Origin: Nevskiaceae bacterium
GTDB lineage: Bacteria; Pseudomonadota; Gammaproteobacteria; Nevskiales; Nevskiaceae
DNA: 38,103 bases
Direction: 5' to 3'
Assembly (NCBI GenBank): GCA_004297005.1
Contig: SCVA01000004.1
Coordinates: forward strand, 1-38,103
Shown here: positions 1 to 7,556 of the stretch, piece by piece
Layout of the letters: each line of letters begins with the position of its first letter
Numbering within the stretch: position 1 is the stretch's first letter
Translations under genes and position numbers: made by a program
Notes under the pieces: generated by a model
Told to the model about the DNA's origin: nothing
Database searches by the model: none
The model's input: the letters and a program-made list of their open reading frames with translations, nothing else

Positions 1-2
1 CC

Positions 3-113
3 GATGTGTTTGACTACATCGAGAGATTCCACAACCCTCGCATGCGACGGAGAGTCGCTAAGCGGGATCAGCAGTTTTCATCCCTTTCCAAACCGTCCGT
101 GAAAACGGGGTAG
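3..113 (+). CDS. IS3-family transposase, C-terminal fragment (cut by window start)
   Basis: The reading frame is open from the window edge to a TAG stop and encodes 36 residues. It begins DVFDYIERFHNPR, the conserved end of the IS3-family OrfB DDE integrase core, which supplies the catalytic Glu region and a basic tail. Only the last few dozen residues are visible, so it cannot be said whether the element is intact upstream. The stop lies 7 bp before the first copy of a GC-rich direct repeat, whose left part is missing there, suggesting that the insertion landed inside that repeat. The family call rests on the VFDYIERFHNPR signature. Confidence 0.7.
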   Translation, partial: DVFDYIERFHNPRMRRRVAKRDQQFSSLSKPSVKTG

Positions 114-120
114 AACCCGG

Positions 121-233
121 TTGGGGTGGGTGCGGTCGCCGCGCGCTACCTAGCCTGATCAGCACGCACGAGCGAAACGCCCCCATCCCGGCCTTCCCCC
201 GCGAGCGGGGGAAGGGGCGTACACGGTGAGCGG
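121..233. repeat. GC-rich intergenic direct repeat, copy 1 (left-truncated)
   Basis: This stretch matches 336-448 almost base for base at a constant offset of 215 bp, including the core CTACCTAGCCTGATCAGCAC. It carries a near-perfect palindrome with stem arms at 192-202 and 205-215 (CCTTCCCCCGC / GCGGGGGAAGG). The CCCTCCCCCGC hairpin that precedes copy 2 is absent here and is replaced by the transposase end. Such clustered CCCCC/GGGGG palindromes resemble the REP-like repeats common in Xanthomonadaceae intergenic DNA. Confidence 0.75.
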
Positions 234-335
234 TGTGGGGACAGCCTGGCCGGTTGCAGATCCAAGGCCGGCAGCGCTTCTAGGACTTGGGCTTGGGCTG
301 TCGCTTTTGCCCCCTCCCCCGCTTGCGGGGGAGGG

Positions 336-448
336 CTGGGGTGGGGGCGGTTGCCGCGCGCTACCTAGCCTGATCAGCACGCACGAGCAAAACGCCCCCA
401 TCCCGGCCTTCCCCCGAGAGCGGGGGAAGGAGCGTACTCGGCGAGCGG
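336..448. repeat. GC-rich intergenic direct repeat, copy 2
   Basis: This is the second copy of the 121-233 unit. It carries the palindrome CCTTCCCCCG/CGGGGGAAGG with arms at 407-416 and 421-430. It is preceded directly by another palindrome with arms 312-322 and 325-335 (CCCTCCCCCGC TT GCGGGGGAGGG). The 114-514 interval contains no credible gene. Short open frames across it are GC-rich low-complexity translations. Confidence 0.75.
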
Positions 449-514
449 GACGGGTTGGCCTTCGCTAAGCGCTCGCACTCCGCGTGAAGACTCTTCCTGC
501 CATCCCTGGCGCGA

Positions 515-1471
515 CTACCCACTCCGATCTACCCCCGGCCCCACCGCGTTTGGCTTAAGCGGGACTGACATTGAGTCAGTCCCGACCGGAGGCCAAACGC
601 TGCCCGGCCTCGCCCACTCCGGTGGCGCCCAAAGGTGTTTCAGGCGCTGCCAGAGCGGACCCGGGCGGGCGGCGTCGCGGAACATGTCCTGCCATTCGTG
701 AAACATCATCACCAGCGGGTTGCTGCTGCGAATCTGGCGGACGATGCCGTACTCCGGCGCCTCTACCTCGGGCACGTAGGTGCCGAACAGGCGATCCCAG
801 ACGATCAGCACGCCGGCGTAATTGCGGTCGATGTACTGCGGATTGCGGGCGTGGTGCACGCGGTGGTGCGAGGGCGTGTTGAACACCGCCTCGATCCAGC
901 GCGGCAGCTTGCGCAGGCTCTCGGTATGCACGAAAAACTGGTAGCCCAGGCTGATCGCCACCGCCAGGATCACCGTCTCCGGCTTGAAGCCCAGCCAGGC
1001 CAGCGGCAGCCAGAACACCCACATGCCGGACAAGGGGTAGGTCAGGCTCTGGCGCAGGGCGGTGGCCAGATTCATGGTCTCGGAGGAATGGTGGGTGACA
1101 TGGCTGGCCCACATCCAGCGCACCCGGTGGCTGGCGCGGTGGAACCAGTAGTAGAGAAAGTCCTGTAACACCAGCAGCAAAACCGCCGACCACCAGGTCG
1201 CCGGAATCTCGAACAGCCGGTGCCGGTAGAGCCCGTAGAACAATCCGATCACCAGCGCCCAGGCAATACCGTCGGCCACCGCGTGGCTGAGCGCCAGCAG
1301 GATGTTGGTGGAGACCTGCCCCAGCGAATAGGTCTGCCGGCCGCGCCGCGCCAGGTACCAGGCTTCGGCGGCCATGCAGAGCGCGAACACCGGCGCCAGC
1401 AGCAGCAGGAAGATTTTCTCCAGGCCAACGGCCTGCACGGCGGCCAGGGCTGGTTGCAGCAGCGATTGCAT
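515..1471 (-). CDS. Sterol desaturase / fatty acid hydroxylase family membrane protein
   Basis: This 318-aa integral membrane protein belongs to the fatty-acid-hydroxylase superfamily, whose members use a di-iron centre to oxidise lipid substrates. The three histidine clusters of the family are visible: H111-x3-H115, H124-x2-H127-H128 and H203-x2-H206-H207. An additional H182 lies in the helix between. Hydrophobic helices occupy roughly residues 15-40, 55-80, 92-110 and 145-180. The start is fixed by AGGAGG at 1481-1486, nine bases before ATG. A longer in-frame extension upstream has no ribosome site. It is divergent from an AraC-type regulator across 82 bp, so it may be that regulator's target. 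The substrate (sterol, fatty acid or ether lipid) cannot be told. Confidence 0.88.
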   Translation of the reverse strand: MQSLLQPALAAVQAVGLEKIFLLLLAPVFALCMAAEAWYLARRGRQTYSLGQVSTNILLALSHAVADGIAWALVIGLFYGLYRHRLFEIPATWWSAVLLLVLQDFLYYWFHRASHRVRWMWASHVTHHSSETMNLATALRQSLTYPLSGMWVFWLPLAWLGFKPETVILAVAISLGYQFFVHTESLRKLPRWIEAVFNTPSHHRVHHARNPQYIDRNYAGVLIVWDRLFGTYVPEVEAPEYGIVRQIRSSNPLVMMFHEWQDMFRDAARPGPLWQRLKHLWAPPEWARPGSVWPPVGTDSMSVPLKPNAVGPGVDRSG

Positions 1472-1480
1472 CTCGGGACT

Positions 1481-1486
1481 CCTCCT
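1481..1486 (-). promoter_or_regulatory. Shine-Dalgarno AGGAGG deciding the start of the hydroxylase
   Basis: Read on the minus strand this is AGGAGG, nine bases upstream of the ATG at 1471. The open frame continues 36 codons further upstream. This strong site is the reason for choosing the shorter protein. Confidence 0.7.
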
Positions 1487-1489
1487 CAA

Positions 1490-1549
1490 GTTGACGCTGG
1501 CGGCATTCTGGGGGAGCGTGCGCGCGCCATCTTGACCGCAGCCGTCAAC
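1490..1549. promoter_or_regulatory. Inverted repeat in the divergent hydroxylase/AraC intergenic region
   Basis: GTTGACGCTGGCGG (1490-1503) faces CCGCAGCCGTCAAC (1536-1549), an imperfect 14-base inverted pair differing by one shifted base. A third similar block (CTTGACCGC, from 1531) overlaps the right arm. The pair fills most of the 82-bp gap between the two divergent genes, where an AraC-family operator would be expected. Binding is inferred only from position and symmetry. Confidence 0.35.
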
Positions 1550-1553
1550 CGGA

Positions 1554-2567
1554 ATGACCGCAGACGCCAGCCCGCCCACTACCGTCGCCCTCGGCTACCT
1601 GCGCGCGCTGTTCGACTACCTGCGTCTCCACAACCTCGAGGCCGAGGTGGTGCTGGATGGGCGAAGGCTCGACTTCGACGACCGTGAAGCACGCATCCCC
1701 GAGCCGGAAGCGGCAGCCTTGTTCAATCGCGCCGCCCGCCTGCTTGGCGACGCCGATCTGGGCCTGCACGTCGGCGAACAGATCCGCCCCGGCCATTACG
1801 GCGTGCTCGGCTATGTAGCGATGGCCTGCGACACCCTGGGCGAGGCCCTGGCCTGCCAGCAGCGCTACCAGGCCCTGGTGCTGAGCCTGCCGCCGATGCG
1901 CATGAGCCCGGAAAGCGAAGGCGTCCTGCTGTGCTGGCAGTCGGTGCCAGACGCCAGCTACCGCCAGTTGGCCGAGTTCAACCTCTCGGCCCTGCTCAGC
2001 TTCGTACGCTGGATCACCGGTCGGCCGCTGATGCCGCTGCGTCTGGACCTGATCTACCCGGAGCCGGCCGACACCCGCGAGCAGCGCCGCCTGTTCGGCT
2101 GCCCGCTGCGCTTCAACCAGAGCGAATACCGGCTGTTGATTCCCACGACCTGGGCTGGCCTGCCGCTGATCCAGCCCGACCCGACCATGCGCGCCCTGAT
2201 GGATCGCCTCGCCGAGCGCCAGCTCCAGCAACTGGCGCCAGCCGATGATCCGGTGGCGCGGGCACGGGCGCAGATCGCCCGTCAGCTCAGCGAGGGGGTG
2301 CCGGAACTGGGCGGGGTCGCCGCGCGCTTGCAGCTCTCGCCACGCAGTCTGCAAAGACTGTTGCAGGAGCAGGGCCTGAGCTACAGCCAGTTGGTGGAGG
2401 CGGTGCGCCGCGAACTGGCCGAGCGCTATCTCGCCGAGCCGGGGCTGGATCTCACCGACCTCGCCTTCCTGCTCGGCTATTCGGAGCAGAGCGCCTTTCA
2501 GCGCGCCTACAAGCGCTGGACCGGGCGGACACCGGGCGAATACCGGCGCCAGCTCGCGGGCGGCTGA
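1554..2567 (+). CDS. AraC-family transcriptional regulator (arabinose-binding-domain type)
   Basis: This 337-aa protein has the two-domain layout of the OruR/ArgR-like AraC group. An N-terminal ligand-sensing domain (about 20-205) contains the family signature LGLHVGEQIRPGHYGVLGYVAM. The C-terminal double helix-turn-helix (about 235-332) includes LQLSPRSLQRLLQEQG in the first HTH and the second-HTH consensus DLAFLLGYSEQSAFQRAYKRWTG. In this group the effector is commonly an amino acid, fatty acid or small lipid. The divergent lipid-hydroxylase gene makes a lipid effector plausible, but that is inference. No strong ribosome site precedes the ATG, so the exact start is uncertain by a few codons. 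Confidence 0.92.
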   Translation: MTADASPPTTVALGYLRALFDYLRLHNLEAEVVLDGRRLDFDDREARIPEPEAAALFNRAARLLGDADLGLHVGEQIRPGHYGVLGYVAMACDTLGEALACQQRYQALVLSLPPMRMSPESEGVLLCWQSVPDASYRQLAEFNLSALLSFVRWITGRPLMPLRLDLIYPEPADTREQRRLFGCPLRFNQSEYRLLIPTTWAGLPLIQPDPTMRALMDRLAERQLQQLAPADDPVARARAQIARQLSEGVPELGGVAARLQLSPRSLQRLLQEQGLSYSQLVEAVRRELAERYLAEPGLDLTDLAFLLGYSEQSAFQRAYKRWTGRTPGEYRRQLAGG

Positions 2568-2581
2568 GCGCGGCGCCTCGG

Positions 2582-3352
2582 CTACCAGCGGCGGTTGTTG
2601 GGCAGCCGGGCCCCGAGGGCGGTGAGGAAGCTGCGGATGTCCGGGTCGTCCACGCGCAGGGAAACGCTGCGCACGGTATCGGCGATGGCGGCCTGATCGG
2701 CCTCGCTCAGGCGCTGCGGCAACTGCCGGCAGAAATCCAGCGCGGCGCGGCGCTCCTCGGCGCTGGACAGCCAGTTCATCCGGTTGGCCAGCACTTTCAG
2801 CACCTCGCCCGGAGCCGGCACCGCCTTGCCGAAAGAGCCGCGCCAGTAGGACTCGCTGTTGCAGAGGTCGAGGTACTCCAGCAGATCGACCCGCGGCAGC
2901 AGCGCCGCCAACTCCTGATGCCGGCCGGCACGGTGCAGACGCACCATCAGGGCGCGTACGCAGGGGCGCCGGTGCGCGCTCGGCGGGCACTGCAGCAAAC
3001 CATCCGCCACCTCGCCGAGCGCGGTTTCGTCCCAACTGCCCAGCGCGTCGGCGTAGAGCTGCAGGAGCACCACCTGATTGCGCAGCCGCTCGCGCAGGCC
3101 CCGCACCAGGTTTGGCCGCAGGCCCTGCAACTGCTTGAGTGCCTGCACCCGCAGCGCCGTGGCCAGGCCTTCCGGCTGGCGGTAGGCAGCTTCCAGCACA
3201 TCAATGATCGCGACCCCGCGAGGGTCGCCCTCGGGCGCGGCCAGCGCCACGGCCAAGGCCTGGTTCAGCTTCTCGACCGAAACCGCGCCCAGGCGACGCA
3301 TGGCGGTGAGTGGATCGCGAAGGACGTCCTTGTCCGAGTGAGACTCAATCAT
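2582..3352 (-). CDS. Hypothetical alpha-helical protein
   Basis: This 256-aa soluble protein has no signal peptide, membrane helix or motif I recognise. The sequence reads as consecutive amphipathic helices rich in Leu, Ala and Arg, suggestive of a helical-repeat or scaffold fold. A conspicuous central patch (about 165-175) reads CNSESYWRGSFGK. Codon bias matches the neighbours. It is convergent with the AraC gene (14 bp apart) and precedes the DUF3014 gene on the same strand direction by 108 bp, with a hairpin between them. The start ATG at 3352 lacks a good ribosome site. Function is unknown. Confidence 0.75.
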   Translation of the reverse strand: MIESHSDKDVLRDPLTAMRRLGAVSVEKLNQALAVALAAPEGDPRGVAIIDVLEAAYRQPEGLATALRVQALKQLQGLRPNLVRGLRERLRNQVVLLQLYADALGSWDETALGEVADGLLQCPPSAHRRPCVRALMVRLHRAGRHQELAALLPRVDLLEYLDLCNSESYWRGSFGKAVPAPGEVLKVLANRMNWLSSAEERRAALDFCRQLPQRLSEADQAAIADTVRSVSLRVDDPDIRSFLTALGARLPNNRRW

Positions 3353-3427
3353 GGCGGTTCAGCAGTACCGAGGCAGCAGACAGACAAACTACATTCATAA
3401 CTAGTGCCAGCCGATGAAGCTGGCGTG

Positions 3428-3449
3428 ACCGGGCGGCGCGGCGCCCGGT
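3428..3449 (-). terminator. Candidate hairpin terminator after the DUF3014 gene
   Basis: Perfect 8-bp arms ACCGGGCG (3428-3435) and CGCCCGGT (3442-3449) with a 6-nt GC loop lie 11 bases past the stop of the minus-strand DUF3014 gene. There is no T-run after it on either strand, so intrinsic termination is only a possibility. Confidence 0.35.
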
Positions 3450-3460
3450 TCGCGGCGGAC

Positions 3461-4267
3461 TCAGGGCATCGCGGCGCCGGTCACTCGAGAGCGCAGCGCG
3501 CGTAGCCAGTCTTCGACCACGGCGCGATTCTCCGGCCCCAGGCGGATCATCAGCTTCTGCCCGAAGGACAGCGCCTCCAGCCCCGGCTCGGCGAATTCGT
3601 AAAAATACTTGGGCCTTTGCAGGCGGATCGGCGCGGCCGGAGTCGGGGCGGCCAGCAGGTGGTCGATCACTACTACCAGCCGGTCATTGAAGTGTCCGTT
3701 CGGGTAGCCCTGCTCGCGGTAGGCGGCCTGGAACAGCGGGTAATAGTGACGGTACAGCCGCACTAGGGCATCGACCTCCACCGCCTTGAGCACGGTCACC
3801 GCCAGGGTGTAGCGGGCGCCGTTGTCGTCGGCGAGCACGGTTTCGCCACCCGCGTCCTGCACCACCAGGCTGCCGGGTGTGGGCTTGACCGGCCATTCGC
3901 GCAGACCGACCCGCTCGCGCGGCAGATTGTCCACCGCCACCACCAGGCGGCGGATCAGATGCTCGGGCACCAGCAGGCGCTGGGCGTTGGCGCTACCCAG
4001 GAGGGCGCTGAGGGCGTCGATGAATTCGCCATCGCTGTCGCCCAGCCCCGGCAGCGGCGCCTCGGCCTCCGCGTCGGCGGCGGGTGGCAGCGGGTACTGC
4101 GGCTCGGTGGCAACCGGCGTGGGAGCCGGCTCAGCCGCGGGCGACTCGACCGGCGGCGCGCTCGCCACCGGCAGCGGCTCGGGCTCACGCAGCAGAAAGT
4201 AATAGACCGCCGCACCCGCGGCGACGGTCAGTGCCAGAAGCCAGGTAAACCATTGCTTTTCATTCAT
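3461..4267 (-). CDS. DUF3014 domain-containing membrane-anchored protein
   Basis: This 268-aa protein has an N-terminal membrane anchor (about residues 7-26) and a Pro/Ala/Glu-rich linker (about 29-72). The globular DUF3014 domain follows, recognised from DNLPRERVGLREWPVKP in its middle and the C-terminal LSFGQKLMIRLGPENRAVVEDWLRALR. The layout implies a single-pass inner-membrane protein with a periplasmic domain. The ATG at 4267 is preferred because AGGAG at 4277-4281 sits nine bases away. The alternative GTG six bases upstream would be only three bases from it. It is divergent from the SDR gene. The biological role of the family is not established. Confidence 0.85.
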   Translation of the reverse strand: MNEKQWFTWLLALTVAAGAAVYYFLLREPEPLPVASAPPVESPAAEPAPTPVATEPQYPLPPAADAEAEAPLPGLGDSDGEFIDALSALLGSANAQRLLVPEHLIRRLVVAVDNLPRERVGLREWPVKPTPGSLVVQDAGGETVLADDNGARYTLAVTVLKAVEVDALVRLYRHYYPLFQAAYREQGYPNGHFNDRLVVVIDHLLAAPTPAAPIRLQRPKYFYEFAEPGLEALSFGQKLMIRLGPENRAVVEDWLRALRSRVTGAAMP

Positions 4268-4430
4268 GCGCACTCGCTCCTAAACGGACCTCGGCCGGCC
4301 CCGACGACCTACCGATCTTGCCGCAACAGCCCGGCCGATGGGCGCCGGCGGCGAGGTAAATGCATCCCTGCCGGTCGCCGCTGCGGCTAAGCTGCCGGCC
4401 CGACCCTGTTCCGCAGCCACTGCCACGACC

Positions 4431-5189
4431 ATGCCCTCCCGCATCCTGATCACCGGCGCCAGCTCCGGCATCGGCCGCCAGCTCGCCCTGGAATTCGCCG
4501 CCCGTGGCCACCATCTGGGCCTGGCCGCGCGCCGGCTCGACAGCCTGCAAGAACTGGCGCGGGAAATCGGCAGCCGCCATCCACAATGCCAGCTGGTGCT
4601 GCGGGAACTGGATGTCTGCGCGCTGGAAACCGTCGCGCCGGCGGTCGACGACATCGACCAGGCCCTGGGCGGCCTGGATATCGTTGTCGCCAATGCCGGC
4701 ATCGGTGATGGCGGCGGGCTGATCGGCAGCGGCGGCTTTGCCCGCGATGCCCATTTGATCCAGACCAATGTGCTGGGCGCGATGGCCACCATCGACGCCG
4801 CCGCCGCGCTGTTTAGGCCGCGCCGAAAGGGGCAGATCGTCGCCATCGCCTCGGTGGCGGCGGCGCGCGGCCTGCCCGGCGCCGGCTCCTACAGTGCCTC
4901 CAAGGCGGCGATCGCGGTCTACGCCGACGCCGCCCGCAGCGAGCTGCACCGCAGCGGCGTGCGGGTGACCACGCTCTACCCCGGCTACATCGACACCCCG
5001 ATCAACCAGCGCATGCGCAGCCGGCCGTTCCTGGTGACGGTGGAGAAGGGCGCGGCGCTGATCGCCGACCTGATCGAGCGGCGCGTGCAGGAAGCCGCAG
5101 TGCCCGGCTTCCCCTGGGGGCTGGCGATGAAGGTCCTGCGCTGGCTGCCGACCTCGGCGATGGCCAAGCAGAATCCCTTCGCGAGCTGA
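4431..5189 (+). CDS. SDR family NAD(P)-dependent oxidoreductase
   Basis: This 252-aa classical short-chain dehydrogenase has a Rossmann nucleotide loop TGASSGIG (8-15), the structural NAG (88-90), and catalytic S141 with Y154 and K158 in SYSASK. The PGYIDTP segment at the C-terminal side is typical of the classical subfamily. A basic pair after beta-2 (ARRLDSL) suggests NADP(H) preference. The start was placed at the ATG directly before the first beta strand, because the open frame's 31-codon upstream extension has no coding character. The tail (about 225-252) contains a hydrophobic helix, as in membrane-associated SDRs acting on lipid or acyl substrates. The substrate is unknown. Confidence 0.9.
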   Translation: MPSRILITGASSGIGRQLALEFAARGHHLGLAARRLDSLQELAREIGSRHPQCQLVLRELDVCALETVAPAVDDIDQALGGLDIVVANAGIGDGGGLIGSGGFARDAHLIQTNVLGAMATIDAAAALFRPRRKGQIVAIASVAAARGLPGAGSYSASKAAIAVYADAARSELHRSGVRVTTLYPGYIDTPINQRMRSRPFLVTVEKGAALIADLIERRVQEAAVPGFPWGLAMKVLRWLPTSAMAKQNPFAS

Positions 5190-5201
5190 ACAGTTACGGC
5201 G

Positions 5202-5226
5202 CCGGACCTCAGCGCGGCAGGTCCGG
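5202..5226. terminator. Candidate bidirectional hairpin between convergent genes
   Basis: CCGGACCT (5202-5209) pairs with AGGTCCGG (5219-5226) across a 9-nt loop. It lies between the SDR stop and the end of the convergent lipoprotein gene, overlapping the latter's last codons. No T-run is present, so support is structural only. Confidence 0.3.
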
Positions 5227-5631
5227 GCAGACCCGCGCGGCGTTCAGCGCCTGATAGTGCTGGAGCTGGCGCTCGCCGCCACGGAGGCGCAGTTCCAGTT
5301 GCAGCTCGGCGGCGCCGAGCGCGTTGAGGCCGGCCTCGACGCTCACTCCATCCTCGTCCCAGCGAATCGTGTCGGGCGCGATGCGCTGCCAGCGGACGAT
5401 GCGATAGGTCTCCACGCAGGAGCTCATCAGCAGGCTGCCGTCGGGCAGGAAGATGCGCAGCTCGCCGGGCGGGGCGCCGATATCGCTGCGCAGCCAGACC
5501 TTGCCGACCAGGGGATCGACCGCCGGGGCGGCCACCACCGGCGTGGCGGTGAGCGGTTCCGGCGCGCGGCCACAGGCGGTCAGCAGTAGCAGCAGCGAGG
5601 GCAACAGCCGCCAGGCCCGCCGGCGGTTCAT
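5209..5631 (-). CDS. Small predicted lipoprotein
   Basis: This 140-aa protein has a type II signal peptide: a basic n-region MNRRRAWR, a hydrophobic run LLPSLLLLL, and lipobox LTAC with the acylated Cys at position 20. The mature part resembles small META/HslJ-like or copper-resistance-type lipoproteins that compute a single beta domain (VGKVWLRSD..LRIFLPDGSLLMSSCVETYRIVRW). Two cysteines (in SSCVE and ARVCPD) could form a disulfide. Its ATG overlaps the stop of the upstream DUF2238 gene in an ATGA junction (5628-5631), so the two are probably translated together. Confidence 0.8.
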   Translation of the reverse strand: MNRRRAWRLLPSLLLLLTACGRAPEPLTATPVVAAPAVDPLVGKVWLRSDIGAPPGELRIFLPDGSLLMSSCVETYRIVRWQRIAPDTIRWDEDGVSVEAGLNALGAAELQLELRLRGGERQLQHYQALNAARVCPDLPR

Positions 5632-6377
5632 GCGCCGCTCCCGCTGCCCTGCTGCCCGAGCAAACGACGGATCTCGTCCTCGCCGGCGGGCCGTGCGTCC
5701 TTGATCCTCAGGCTGTCCGACCACTCGCGGGCGAAGTCGCGCTGCAACCAGGCGTTGAGCGCGGCGGTAATCAGCATGGCCGCCAGGGCGCCGCAGCCGG
5801 CCAGGGCCATGTCCTTGTGGGCGTCCCAGACATCGCCCTGCGTACCCAGATAGGCGACGCCCAGGTCGCCGCCGAAGAATTCCGCCGCCGCCCATTCAAA
5901 CAGCTCGAACAGCGCCGAGCTGGCGAGGGTGAAGTCCAGCGGCAGGAAATAGCCCCAGAAGCCTTTCACCTCGGCGATGCGCAGAAACAGCTCGCGCAGT
6001 GGATAGGCCAGCAGCAGTCCGTAGCTGAAATGCACCAGCCGGTCGAAGTGATTGCGCTCCGACAGGCCCAGCGCGGCATTGAGCGAGCCGCCGGTCAGCG
6101 ACTGCCAGGCTTCCTGGTAGGGCACCAGCGCATAGGTGTAGTGCGCACCGACCGCGTGCAGGCAGAGAAACAGGAAGATCAGTGTGTAGGACACCCGCGA
6201 GAACACGAAATGCTTGGCGCTCGCCGCCATCGCCAGGCCAAAGGCCACCACCAACGCGTTCTCCAGCGCCCAGTCGTGGCGGTCCACCGGAGCTATCGCC
6301 AGCGCGATCCAGAGCAGGGCGTAGATCAGCACCAGGACCAGCAGATAGCGGCGGTGCGGCTGCAAGGGATGCGGCAT
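5628..6377 (-). CDS. DUF2238 (YjdF-like) inner-membrane protein
   Basis: This 249-aa polytopic membrane protein has about six hydrophobic helices (roughly 11-30, 38-56, 63-80, 110-128, 140-165 and 185-208). It is recognised as the DUF2238/YjdF family by HFDRLVHFSYGLLLAYPLRE and the acidic ELFEWAAAEFFGGDLGVAYLGTQGDVWDAHKDM stretch near the last helices. The conserved His and acidic residues at helix ends suggest a metal or proton-linked role, but the family has no established function. It is the first gene of a two-gene unit, coupled to the downstream lipoprotein by an ATGA overlap, and is divergent from the alcohol dehydrogenase. Confidence 0.88.
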   Translation of the reverse strand: MPHPLQPHRRYLLVLVLIYALLWIALAIAPVDRHDWALENALVVAFGLAMAASAKHFVFSRVSYTLIFLFLCLHAVGAHYTYALVPYQEAWQSLTGGSLNAALGLSERNHFDRLVHFSYGLLLAYPLRELFLRIAEVKGFWGYFLPLDFTLASSALFELFEWAAAEFFGGDLGVAYLGTQGDVWDAHKDMALAGCGALAAMLITAALNAWLQRDFAREWSDSLRIKDARPAGEDEIRRLLGQQGSGSGA

Positions 6378-6483
6378 GAGCGGCTCTCGGGGTGGAACGG
6401 CCCCTCATTATGCGCAACGGGCTGGCCGCGGCATGTGACCGGGCAGTATCCTCGGCCACCTTCCTCGCACCCAGGAGTGAACC

Positions 6484-7536
6484 ATGATCGGCTCCCTCGC
6501 CTATGCCGCCCAGCAAGCCAAGGCTCCGCTGGCTCCGTTTTCCTTCGAGCGCCGCGATCCCCTGCCCAGCGAGGTGCTGATCGACATCCTCTACTGCGGC
6601 GTCTGCCATTCCGACATCCACCAGGCGCGCGACGAATGGGGCGGCTCGCTGTTTCCGATGGTGCCCGGCCACGAGATCGTCGGCCGCGTGCGCGCGGTGG
6701 GCAGCGCGGTGACCCGCTTCAAGGTCGGCGAGGCGGTGGGCGTGGGTTGCATCGTCGACTCCTGCCGCAGTTGCGGCGCCTGCGGCGAGGGCCTAGAGCA
6801 GTACTGCGAGAACGGCTTCACCGGCACCTACAACAGCAAGGACCGCATCGACGGCTCGCTGCGCCAGGGCGGCTACAGCAACAACATCGTGGTCGATGAG
6901 TCCTTTGTGCTGAAGGTGTCGGAGACCCTGCCGCTGGACGCGGTAGCACCTTTGCTCTGCGCCGGCATCACCACCTACTCGCCGCTGCGCCACTGGGGCG
7001 TGAAGGCCGGCGACAAGGTCGGCATCGTTGGCCTCGGCGGCCTGGGCCACATGGCGGTGAAGTTCGCGCAGGCCTTCGGCGCCCATGTGGTGCTGTTCAC
7101 CACCTCGGAGAAGAAGCGCGAGGACGCGCTGCGCCTGGGCGCCCACGAGGTGGTGATCTCCAGCGACAAGAAGCAGATGAAGGCGCAGGCCAACAAGCTC
7201 GACTTCATCCTCGACTGCGTCTCCGCCCCGCACGATCTCAACGCTTATCTCGCCTGCCTCAAGCGCGAGGGCACCATGACCCTGGTCGGCGTGCCCGACC
7301 AGCCGCCGGCAGTGCAGATGTTCGCCCTGATCGGCAAGCGCAAGAGCCTTGCCGGCTCGCTGATCGGCGGCATCGCCGAGACCCAGGAGATGCTCGACTT
7401 CTGCGCCAGCCACGGCATCGTCGCCGATATCGAACGCATCGCCATCCAGGACATCAACACCGCCTACGAGCGGATGATCCGCAGCGATGTGAAATACCGT
7501 TTCGTGATTGATCTCGCCAGCCTGAAAGCGGCCTGA
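6484..7536 (+). CDS. Zinc-dependent NAD(P) alcohol dehydrogenase (YahK/cinnamyl-alcohol type)
   Basis: This 350-aa medium-chain dehydrogenase has a length and motif order matching E. coli YahK, an NADPH-dependent aldehyde reductase. The catalytic zinc ligands are C41 (GVCHSD), H63-E64 (PGHEIVG) and the Cys in PLLCAGITTYSPL. The structural zinc ligands are C94, C97, C100 and C108. The Rossmann loop GLGGLG follows at about 183. The C-terminal DVKYRFVID is diagnostic of the YahK/CAD branch. AGGAG at 6473-6477 lies six bases before the ATG. It probably reduces aldehydes to alcohols in the cytoplasm. The physiological substrate cannot be inferred from neighbours. Confidence 0.95.
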   Translation: MIGSLAYAAQQAKAPLAPFSFERRDPLPSEVLIDILYCGVCHSDIHQARDEWGGSLFPMVPGHEIVGRVRAVGSAVTRFKVGEAVGVGCIVDSCRSCGACGEGLEQYCENGFTGTYNSKDRIDGSLRQGGYSNNIVVDESFVLKVSETLPLDAVAPLLCAGITTYSPLRHWGVKAGDKVGIVGLGGLGHMAVKFAQAFGAHVVLFTTSEKKREDALRLGAHEVVISSDKKQMKAQANKLDFILDCVSAPHDLNAYLACLKREGTMTLVGVPDQPPAVQMFALIGKRKSLAGSLIGGIAETQEMLDFCASHGIVADIERIAIQDINTAYERMIRSDVKYRFVIDLASLKAA

Positions 7537-7556
7537 AACTTGCGGTTCCCCTGCAC

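Noticed and set aside
6447..6452. TATCCT as a -10 promoter element before the alcohol dehydrogenase (similar TATCCT at 33227 and TAAAAT at 32344)
   Set aside because: No matching -35 hexamer stands 16-18 bases upstream in any case. Six-base matches alone are not enough.
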